A stretch of DNA of 5,668 nucleotides from NCBI GenBank assembly GCA_016919565.1, contig JACXTO010000004.1:1-5668 (forward strand), in the 5' to 3' direction. Position numbers and translations under genes: made by a program. Positions within the stretch are counted from its first letter, which is position 1. Every line of letters begins with the position of its first letter. Of this stretch, positions 1 to 5,353 are shown one piece after another. A model generated the notes under the pieces. That model searched no databases and was not told the origin of the DNA. It worked only from the letters and a program-made list of their open reading frames with translations. This stretch comes from Methanomassiliicoccaceae archaeon (GTDB lineage: Archaea; Thermoplasmatota; Thermoplasmata; Methanomassiliicoccales; UBA472).

Positions 1-2022
1 CTCGTCCCACTCCACATCAGCGAATGGCGATGCGATGTGAGCGTAGTACAAGCGCAGCGAATCAACGCCGAAGTGCTCCGCCGCGCCTGGGATAGGCTGC
101 GCGCCACCCTTCGATTTGGATATATTGCCGCCTCGCCCGATGACGTACCAATTGACGAAGATGCCCTTGGGCCATAGCTCCTTCGGAAGAATGGCAACGT
201 GGTTCTTCAGGAAAGCGGGGAAGTGCACCGTCATGTGCTCCTTGCCGCCCAGGTTCATGTCCAGCGGGTAGAAGTATTCCACCTCGCGCCTCATTGCAGC
301 CAATACCATGCGGTCGATGCCTGAGCCCTTTGATACCTGTTCTGCGTCTCCTTTGCCGAGGAATATGAGGTCCAATACCGCCTCGGTGAGCTGGTCCTCC
401 CTCACCCTGCCATCGCGAACATAGTGGGAGATGAGATAGAACAGCGGATAGAGCGTGGAATCGGATATCGCCTCGATTATCCATTTCTCGTCGAAGGGGA
501 ACCTCGTCCCGAGCCAATTGCCCTGGCGAACGCAGGCGCGCTCCCTGAACCAGTCCAGCACCCCGGCGACGTTGGTGTAGTATTCCGAGGGAAGGATGTT
601 CATCGATCTCGCGTGGTCCTTGCAAAGCGCCGTGAGCGGTGCGTTCGCATAATCGATGAACCACTGGTCTGGCACTCTCTTGATGACAACCTTGCCGCCA
701 CAACGGCAGATCACCTCTTCTGACAGGTCGTAGAAGATGTCCGCCTCCCCGCTGGCGATCATCAAGGCCTTGATCTCATCCTTCGCTTTCTCCACAGGCA
801 TGCCCGCATAAGCGCCGCAGTTTGCGTTCATCCGGCCGGTGTGGAACCCCGCCTTGTAAATCTCCTTCTTCGCATCCAGCAGGCGGGGGTCTCCGCTCCT
901 CTTGATCCCCATCTTCTCGATGATCTCCACAGCTGGCATCGGGCCCCAGCCCTTGGTATCGATGATGGCGATCGCCGCGATCGCTCTGACTTCCTCAGCG
1001 CTCAAGCCATACTTCGCCAGCTCCTCGGAATCGTCCTGAAGGTTCTTCAGGGCGATCCAGTCATCCGGCGCGTCGGAAGGAACGCTCGTCACCAGTCCGG
1101 TGCCGACGTTGGGATCGCAGAACGCTGCAGGCAGCACCAGGATTTCGCGGTGGATCACTGGCGCGACGCATTTCTTGCCCACCAGCTCCACGCCTTTTAT
1201 CGAGCCGACGATCTCCAGGCCATCCTTCTGGTATCGCATCTTGTCCATCGATTCCTTCGAGATGACCCAGGTCTCCGTCCCGAGTTTTACCTTGGCATAC
1301 TCGACATCGGGATTGATCCAGAAGTTTGTTTGACCGTAGACCGTCTCTGGACGCAGTGTCGCGGCGACGAGGTATATGTCGCCGCATCTGAATTTGAGCA
1401 GGGTGTACTCGTTCGTTTCAGCACGCCCTCCCTTCTGGAGGTCGGTCTCGGACGCATCGATGGCGACCGGTCCGCAGTCGACGCAGACCGGCGCGAAATA
1501 GGGCTTCTGGATCAGCAACCCCTGATCCATGAGCTTCCGGAACTGCCATTGGATGAACCTGCCGTACTCCGGGTAGGTCGTGCAGGTGAAGCGCCTCCAA
1601 TCGGCCATGAAGCCGAAGCGCTTCCAGTAGTCGTTTACATACACATCGTTGAAGAAATCCACCACGCCGTTCGGTGTCTTCAATCGTTCCAGATCGTCCT
1701 GCGAGCAGCCGTTGCTCAGAAGGTACGCGATGGTGTTCGCATCCCCTCTTCGCACCCGATTCGACAGGCTTATCGCTCCGTTGCCAGTGGCATGCGTCCC
1801 GACGGGGAAGAGGACGTTGTAACCCATCATCCGCTTGTAGCGGGCGATGGCATCAACGTACGAGAAGCCCCTCATATGCCCGACATGGAGATAGCCAGTT
1901 ACCCCAGGATATGCGAAGATTATCATGAACTTGGGGCGGTCGCTTGGGTCGGCCTCATTGATCCTGGCCGAGTACCATCGCTCTTGCCATTTCCTCTCCA
2001 TGTCAGCCGACCCATCGGTCAT
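1..2022 (-). CDS. leuS: Leucyl-tRNA synthetase, archaeal type (3' end cut by window edge)
   Basis: This gene encodes the cytoplasmic class Ia enzyme that joins leucine to tRNA-Leu. The reading frame is open from an ATG at 2020-2022 to the left edge, giving 674 residues. The rest of the anticodon-binding and C-terminal region lies outside the window. The HIGH motif is present as HVGH (residues 46-49) in the context YLHVGHMRG. The CP1 editing domain shows the threonine-rich TLRPET (222-227) and SVPSDAPDDW (313-322), which carries the editing aspartate. A CxxC pair is at 180-183, and SDSTLYPLFY (520-529) is typical of archaeal LeuRS. The KMSKS loop reads NISKS (633-637): its first lysine is replaced but the second lysine is kept. 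An in-frame TAA at 2041-2043 limits the start. Met8 (1999-2001) is an alternative start, because family homology begins near there. The ribosome site is weak (AGAGG). The gene is divergent from the RHH gene. Confidence 0.95.
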   Translation of the reverse strand, partial: MTDGSADMERKWQERWYSARINEADPSDRPKFMIIFAYPGVTGYLHVGHMRGFSYVDAIARYKRMMGYNVLFPVGTHATGNGAISLSNRVRRGDANTIAYLLSNGCSQDDLERLKTPNGVVDFFNDVYVNDYWKRFGFMADWRRFTCTTYPEYGRFIQWQFRKLMDQGLLIQKPYFAPVCVDCGPVAIDASETDLQKGGRAETNEYTLLKFRCGDIYLVAATLRPETVYGQTNFWINPDVEYAKVKLGTETWVISKESMDKMRYQKDGLEIVGSIKGVELVGKKCVAPVIHREILVLPAAFCDPNVGTGLVTSVPSDAPDDWIALKNLQDDSEELAKYGLSAEEVRAIAAIAIIDTKGWGPMPAVEIIEKMGIKRSGDPRLLDAKKEIYKAGFHTGRMNANCGAYAGMPVEKAKDEIKALMIASGEADIFYDLSEEVICRCGGKVVIKRVPDQWFIDYANAPLTALCKDHARSMNILPSEYYTNVAGVLDWFRERACVRQGNWLGTRFPFDEKWIIEAISDSTLYPLFYLISHYVRDGRVREDQLTEAVLDLIFLGKGDAEQVSKGSGIDRMVLAAMRREVEYFYPLDMNLGGKEHMTVHFPAFLKNHVAILPKELWPKGIFVNWYVIGRGGNISKSKGGAQPIPGAAEHFGVDSLRLYYAHIASPFADVEWDE

Positions 2023-2053
2023 TATTGCGCCTCTGGGGCGTTATGCCAATCAG

Positions 2054-2063
2054 TTCTAAATAG
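2054..2063 (-). promoter_or_regulatory. Possible TATA box for leuS
   Basis: On the minus strand the sequence reads CGAAACG followed by CTATTTAGAA, which resembles an archaeal BRE plus a weak TATA element. Its centre lies about 36 bases from the leuS ATG. Using the usual archaeal spacing of about 25 bases to the start of transcription, the leader would be only about 10 bases long. The match to TTTATATA is imperfect, so this is a tentative call. Confidence 0.35.
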
Positions 2064-2174
2064 CGTTTCGGTCCTGCTTAGTGGCAGCATCAGAGATCTT
2101 CGGAAATTGACTGGACAATAACGCTTTGCCTTTGAGCGTGCGTTGTATGACAAAATGTGACTTGTCGGCAAATC

Positions 2175-2184
2175 TTTATATATT
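2175..2184 (+). promoter_or_regulatory. Archaeal TATA box for the RHH / FtsZ-like genes
   Basis: TTTATATATT is the best TATA element in the window. It stands in an AT-rich pocket, preceded by GGCAAATC, which could act as a BRE. With the usual spacing, transcription would start near 2203-2210, leaving a leader of about 30 bases before the ATG at 2236. The core is close to symmetric, so some leftward activity toward leuS cannot be excluded, but it is about 155 bases from leuS. Confidence 0.7.
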
Positions 2185-2190
2185 ATTGTA

Positions 2191-2210
2191 AGACATTCAT
2201 ATGACAGTCT
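2191..2210. promoter_or_regulatory. Near-palindrome at the predicted transcription start, candidate RHH operator
   Basis: AGACATTCATATGACAGTCT is a 20-base inverted repeat in which 8 of 10 base pairs are symmetric: outer arms AGAC/GTCT and core TCATATGA. It starts 7 bases after the TATA box and covers the predicted transcription start, a usual position for an autorepressor site. RHH proteins bind short inverted or direct repeats, so autoregulation by the product of 2236-2598 is a reasonable inference. Binding itself cannot be seen. A symmetry of this quality somewhere in about 200 bases would arise by chance in several percent of cases. Confidence 0.4.
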
Positions 2211-2235
2211 GCGTGCGGACATCGGTGTAGAACGT

Positions 2236-2598
2236 ATGGACGGCGAAAGGATAACTCTGAGACTAGAACCCGACATTCTCGAGCTAATCGACGATTTCGT
2301 CGAGAAGCGCCCCGAATTCTCCAACCGGTCTCATTTGGCCCGAGTAGCTCTCCGCGCGTTCATAGAAGGGGCACAAGAGACGCCGATGTCAGAGGAAAAG
2401 GGAAACCGCGTGACGATCGAGGTGCCGATGGCAGTCCTTCATGTGATGAGGACCATGGTGAAGGAAGAGGGGCTCTACAACTCGATCAATGATGTGATAC
2501 TGGAAACGCTCCGCAGCGAGTTCGTTTCCAAGCAGTACCTCGAGGAAGCGAAGAAGCGTGCTCTCGAGGCAAGGCACGACGCAATGCAGATCCTCTAA
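2236..2598 (+). CDS. Tandem ribbon-helix-helix DNA-binding protein next to FtsZ-like gene
   Basis: This 120-aa protein is probably a transcription regulator of the CopG/MetJ-like RHH class. The first RHH unit covers residues 5-44: beta strand RITLRL with alternating R5, T7 and R9 as likely base-contact residues, then two helices joined by a turn containing FSNRSHLAR. A second unit covers about 57-97: strand NRVTIEVP, helix from 64, turn GLYNSINDVI, second helix to 97. The linker (45-56) is polar, and residues 98-118 form a charged, probably helical tail. Two units in one chain could fold as an internal pseudo-dimer, whereas most RHH proteins are single units that dimerise. A GGTG at 2224-2227, 8 bases before the ATG, may be the ribosome site. 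The position just upstream of an FtsZ-family gene recalls haloarchaeal cdrS upstream of ftsZ2. The RHH fold is well supported, but the target genes are inferred. Confidence 0.88.
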   Translation: MDGERITLRLEPDILELIDDFVEKRPEFSNRSHLARVALRAFIEGAQETPMSEEKGNRVTIEVPMAVLHVMRTMVKEEGLYNSINDVILETLRSEFVSKQYLEEAKKRALEARHDAMQIL

Positions 2599-2717
2599 AC
2601 GGAAGGGCGGACTCGAGTCTGTCGCTCGGGAAGTCGACGGAAGGGATGGGATGCATGGTAACCATATGAGCGATAGGTCACCTGCTCCAAATCTGTAGAT
2701 CGGGAGGCCTGAAGAAA
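2599..2717. repeat. RHH-ftsZ spacer dense in palindromes and a 9-base direct repeat
   Basis: This 119-base spacer holds several symmetric elements: GACTCGAGTC (2610-2619, perfect 10-base palindrome), GTCGAC (2633-2638), ATGGT-A-ACCAT (2655-2665) and AGGT-C-ACCT (2675-2683). The last two share GGTNACC, with starts 19 bases apart. ACGGAAGGG occurs twice (2599-2607 and 2637-2645). CATATGA, also found in the promoter palindrome, recurs at 2663-2669. I see no convincing gene here. The elements could be RHH operators, a second promoter region for the FtsZ-like gene, or RNA structure in its leader. Function is not established. Confidence 0.4.
2702..2707 (+). promoter_or_regulatory. Ribosome binding site of the FtsZ-like gene
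   Basis: GGGAGG lies 10 bases before the ATG at 2718 and matches the archaeal anti-Shine-Dalgarno core. It favours Met1 over the in-frame Met5 at 2730, which would be 22 bases away. Its strength suggests the gene is translated independently of the RHH gene, which ends 119 bases upstream. Confidence 0.7.
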
Positions 2718-3518
2718 ATGGACAAGACAATGAAGGCTGAGCAGGTCGTGGCGATGCTCAGCAAGGGTATGATCGAACCAAAGATAACGGTGGTCGGTTG
2801 CGGCGGCGCAGGCAACAACATAGTGCAAAGCATCTATTCTGGATGCCGGAGCAACGTCGAGACCGTGGCGGTGAACACGGACGAGCGGAAGCTCGCCGAG
2901 ATCGAGGTGCACAAGAAGGTGTTCATCGGCAAGGACATCACCGAGGGGAAAGGAGCGAACGGCTTCCCTGAGGTCGGGGAGTACTGCGCCGAGTGCGCTA
3001 GACCGACCTTCAAGAAGATGCTCAGCGGCAGCGACATCGTCATCGTGGTCGCGGGAATGGGCGGCGGGACAGGCACCGGCGTGGCTCCGATCGTCGCGCA
3101 AGTGTCGAAGGAATTGGATGCGGTCACCTTCGCTATCGCCATCAACCCGTTCTCTTTCGAGACGGAGCGGACCAAGAAGGCATACGAGGGCGTGAAGAAG
3201 CTGCAGGCCATCACTAACAACACCATAGTCTTCAACAACGACAGATTGTTGGAGCTGGCGGGCGACGCAACTGTCAGCGAATCCTTCGCGATCGTGGAGA
3301 GAAGCATAATGCGGATCATCGACTCGCTGTGCGCCCAGATATCGGAATCGTTCATCAGCTCGATCGTCCCTGAGGTCGAGGAGATATTCCAGAGCTTCGA
3401 GGAGGAGCCAGTGCCACAAGTGGCAATGGTCGCTTCGGCGGCGGAGATGATGCAGGCCTCCGTGGCAGCACTGGGTCCGAAAATGCCAGAGATGAACGGC
3501 ACCTTGATGGTCCGTTGA
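2718..3518 (+). CDS. FtsZ-family GTP-binding protein lacking T7 loop and C-terminal domain
   Basis: This 266-aa protein has the complete N-terminal nucleotide-binding half of FtsZ. Visible are the T1 loop GCGGAGNN (27-34), T3 AVNTDE (51-56), the tubulin signature GGGTGTG (115-121), T5 with NPFSFE (143-148), the T6 region FNNDRLLELAG (172-182), and a helix-7-like segment (about 186-207). Where FtsZ should have the T7 loop NxDxxD, this protein reads about SSIVPEVEEI (214-223), with neither the asparagine nor the two aspartates in place. The usual C-terminal domain of roughly 100 residues is absent. It is replaced by an acidic then Met/Ala-rich tail (228-266). Other frames show no displaced FtsZ sequence, and a hairpin follows within 30 bases, so this looks like a native short form and not a frameshift. 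GTP binding is likely. Co-polymer GTP hydrolysis is unlikely. A cap or regulator of a full-length FtsZ is my inference. CxxC at 90-93 is unusual for FtsZ. Confidence 0.9.
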   Translation: MDKTMKAEQVVAMLSKGMIEPKITVVGCGGAGNNIVQSIYSGCRSNVETVAVNTDERKLAEIEVHKKVFIGKDITEGKGANGFPEVGEYCAECARPTFKKMLSGSDIVIVVAGMGGGTGTGVAPIVAQVSKELDAVTFAIAINPFSFETERTKKAYEGVKKLQAITNNTIVFNNDRLLELAGDATVSESFAIVERSIMRIIDSLCAQISESFISSIVPEVEEIFQSFEEEPVPQVAMVASAAEMMQASVAALGPKMPEMNGTLMVR

Positions 3519-3546
3519 ACGTAGTGGCCTCCCGAGCAAACCGCAA

Positions 3547-3570
3547 ACGTGGAGGGTCTTCCCTCCGCGT
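3547..3570 (+). terminator. Hairpin after the FtsZ-like gene, possible terminator
   Basis: ACGTGGAGGG and CCCTCCGCGT form a 10-base-pair stem (nine Watson-Crick pairs and one G-U) closed by a TCTT loop. It begins 28 bases after the stop at 3518 and is followed by CCTTTTATT at 3578-3586. Archaeal termination depends mostly on U-rich tracts, so the hairpin could instead protect the 3' end of the mRNA. It overlaps a far-upstream GTG (3549) in the frame of the kinase gene, which argues against that codon as the kinase start. Confidence 0.6.
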
Positions 3571-3578
3571 ATGAATTC

Positions 3579-3586
3579 CTTTTATT
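3579..3586 (+). promoter_or_regulatory. Possible TATA element for the ATP-NAD kinase gene
   Basis: CTTTTATT, preceded by GAATTC, sits just after the hairpin and about 71 bases from the GTG at 3657. Transcription from it would start near 3610. A second AT-rich stretch, TTACTTAATTTT (3626-3637), could give a nearly leaderless start. The two cannot be told apart by eye, and the same T tract could be the tail of the upstream terminator. Confidence 0.3.
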
Positions 3587-3656
3587 GAACCGAATAGTCC
3601 TGGCGCTTCCGATCAAAGGCGAAGGTTACTTAATTTTGAGAGGTCTCACAAACCGC

Positions 3657-4754
3657 GTGAAGCTCGGACTCTTCCTCAATCCCATCGCGGGGATGGGTGG
3701 TGCGGTCGGCCTGAAGGGCACCGATGGCGCCGCGGTCATGAGGGAGGCGCTGAAGCGAGGTGCCGTGCCGACCGCCGGCTCGCGGATGGAGGAGGCGCTG
3801 GAATCGATCGATCTCCAAGGCGTGGATGTGCTTAGCGCAGGCGGGAGCATGGGGGCTGCGCTCCTGGATATATTGGGGATCGCGCATTCGATCGTGCATC
3901 GGCCGACAGGTCCGACGAGCGCCGAGGACAGCAAGGCCGTTTGCCGAGCGTTCCTCGAGGCGAAGGTGGACCTCATCGTGTTCGGGGGAGGCGATGGCAC
4001 GGCAAGGGACGTCATGGACGTGGTGGGTGAGAGCGTCCCGGTAATCGGCATTCCAGCCGGCGTCAAGATGCACTCGGCTGTGTTCGCCACGAGACCCTCG
4101 TCCGCTGCCATCCTGATCGGCCGGTTCATCCGTGGCGAGATCCAGACGAAGCGCGCCGAGGTCATGGACATCGATGAGGACAGCTATCGGGAAGGAAGGC
4201 TCTCATCGCGGCTGTATGGCTATCTTCGGATACCTTACGAGGCATCGCTGGTCCAGCCGATGAAAGGCAATTACGAGGGGACATCGGTCGAGCAGGAGAA
4301 GGAGGACATCGCCGATTACGTCGTGGAGGGGATGAGCCCGGATGTCCTATACATACTGGGACCGGGGACGACGACGCAGATGCTGGCGGAAAGGATCGGC
4401 GTTGAGAAGACGCTGCTCGGGGTCGATGTCGTCAAAGGTGGTAGGCTGATCCTCAAGGATGCGACCGAGACCGACATTCTGAGGCTGGTCGAGGAGAGCG
4501 CGAGCTCGGAGATAATCGTCACCCCCATCGGCGCTCAGGGCTTTATCTTCGGCCGGGGCAACCAGCAGATCTCCCCCTTGGTCATACGGAAGGTCGGGTT
4601 GAGGCATGTCCGGGTGCTCGCCGCGCCAACGAAACTGACTGAGACCAAGGTGCTGCGTGTCGATACCGGAGATGCCGATCTAGACCTTCTGCTCGCTGGC
4701 TATCTGAAGGTGGTCGTCGGGAACCGGCGGGAGCGAGTGGTGAGGGTGGAGTGA
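3657..4754 (+). CDS. ATP-NAD kinase family protein (COG3199 / PF01513 type)
   Basis: This 365-aa cytoplasmic protein belongs to the predicted NAD kinase family that is separate from classical NadK. The expected activity is phosphorylation of NAD to NADP with ATP or polyphosphate, though this family is mostly annotated by similarity. The N-terminus MKLGLFLNPIAGMGG followed by VGLKGTDG (17-24) is the usual family start, so I chose the GTG at 3657. A GAGGT 12 bases upstream may serve as ribosome site. The nucleotide-binding motif GGGDGT is at 110-115, followed by IPAGVKMHSAVFA (132-144), LGPGTTTQ (234-241), and the C-terminal blocks TPIGAQGFIFGRGNQQISP (289-307) and LRVDTGD (333-339). The frame stays open upstream to a GTG at 3549, but that extension carries no family sequence and overlaps a hairpin. 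The gene converges on iorB with only two bases between the stop codons. Confidence 0.9.
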   Translation: MKLGLFLNPIAGMGGAVGLKGTDGAAVMREALKRGAVPTAGSRMEEALESIDLQGVDVLSAGGSMGAALLDILGIAHSIVHRPTGPTSAEDSKAVCRAFLEAKVDLIVFGGGDGTARDVMDVVGESVPVIGIPAGVKMHSAVFATRPSSAAILIGRFIRGEIQTKRAEVMDIDEDSYREGRLSSRLYGYLRIPYEASLVQPMKGNYEGTSVEQEKEDIADYVVEGMSPDVLYILGPGTTTQMLAERIGVEKTLLGVDVVKGGRLILKDATETDILRLVEESASSEIIVTPIGAQGFIFGRGNQQISPLVIRKVGLRHVRVLAAPTKLTETKVLRVDTGDADLDLLLAGYLKVVVGNRRERVVRVE

Positions 4755-4756
4755 GC

Positions 4757-5353
4757 TCAAATCCCCTTGTTCGCCGCCTCGACGCCCAGCTCGAACGCCT
4801 TGGCGTTCATCTCGCGGTGCCTCATCGGCACGATGTCGATCAATGTCGCCAAGAGACGGTCCTTGCTCAGCGGGAGCACCCTGAGCCTAGCGACCGCCCC
4901 TAATAGCACCGAGTTGCCGGCCATGGAGCTTCCCGCTTGCTTCGCCAAGGTGGTCGCATCGAAGGCCAGGACGCTCAATCCGGCCTTTCGTGCCATGTTC
5001 ATCAGCACGTCCGTGGCCGGATACTCGACTCCCCCCGAAGTCACCGACATCGGCACGACGCAGGAGGTGTCGCTGACTATCTTGGTGGATGGCCGTGCGA
5101 ACGATAACGCCCGATACATCTCCACCGGCTCGAAAGCCATGATCAGGTCCGCGCCGCCCTGGGGGATGAGAGGGCTCAGGACCTCGTCGCCGAAGCGGAC
5201 TATGGCTGAGACCGATCCGCCGCGTTGCGCCATCCCATGGACCTCGGACATCACGACCTGATGGCCCTCGCGCATGGCGCATTCCCCGATAACGCGCGCC
5301 GCGAGCAATACGCCTTGCCCTCCCACGCCGACAAGCAGGACGTTGCATCTCAT
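4757..5353 (-). CDS. iorB: Indolepyruvate:ferredoxin oxidoreductase, beta subunit
   Basis: This 198-aa protein is the small subunit, homologous to the gamma domain of pyruvate:ferredoxin oxidoreductases. With IorA it oxidatively decarboxylates aryl 2-oxoacids such as indolepyruvate to aryl-acetyl-CoA and reduces ferredoxin, in amino acid breakdown or, in reverse, synthesis. The N-terminal glycine-rich GVGGQGVLLA (9-18), SEVHGMAQRGGSV (36-48), AFEPVE (73-78) and GNSVLLGA (146-153) are conserved family blocks. Its length is normal for the family. The ATG at 5351-5353 overlaps the iorA stop as ATGA and has an excellent ribosome site. The longer open frame reaching 5500 reads through iorA in another frame and is rejected as the start. 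The two subunits are clearly one operon and probably translationally coupled. Confidence 0.93.
   Translation of the reverse strand: MRCNVLLVGVGGQGVLLAARVIGECAMREGHQVVMSEVHGMAQRGGSVSAIVRFGDEVLSPLIPQGGADLIMAFEPVEMYRALSFARPSTKIVSDTSCVVPMSVTSGGVEYPATDVLMNMARKAGLSVLAFDATTLAKQAGSSMAGNSVLLGAVARLRVLPLSKDRLLATLIDIVPMRHREMNAKAFELGVEAANKGI

Noticed and set aside
841..2121. A 426-codon open frame on the plus strand opposite leuS
   Set aside because: It is antisense to a clearly homologous LeuRS, has no recognisable family sequence and has the Arg/His/Asp-rich composition of a GC-rich shadow frame.
2149..2166. Inverted repeat GACAA-N8-TTGTC upstream of the TATA box
   Set aside because: Only five base pairs of arm and no inner symmetry; too weak to call an operator.
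2022..2324. A 100-codon minus-strand frame across the divergent promoter region
   Set aside because: It starts inside the RHH gene, crosses the TATA box and has no recognisable motif; the region is better explained as a promoter.
2651..2698. A 15-codon micro-ORF (MHGNHMSDRSPAPNL) before the FtsZ-like gene
   Set aside because: It has no convincing ribosome site, no known leader-peptide character and lies over the palindromic elements; chance occurrence is likely.
2595..3539. A 314-codon minus-strand open frame opposite the FtsZ-like gene
   Set aside because: It is His/Leu/Arg-rich with no domain, while the plus strand carries unmistakable FtsZ motifs and a good ribosome site.
3350..3546. Possible frameshift hiding the missing FtsZ C-terminal domain
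   Set aside because: Other plus-strand frames give no NxDxxD or other FtsZ C-terminal sequence, and there is no room before the hairpin and kinase gene for about 100 residues.
3549..3656. A 36-residue N-terminal extension of the ATP-NAD kinase from GTG 3549
   Set aside because: The family normally begins at MKxGxxxNPIAGMGG, which corresponds to GTG 3657, and the upstream GTG lies inside a strong hairpin without a ribosome site.
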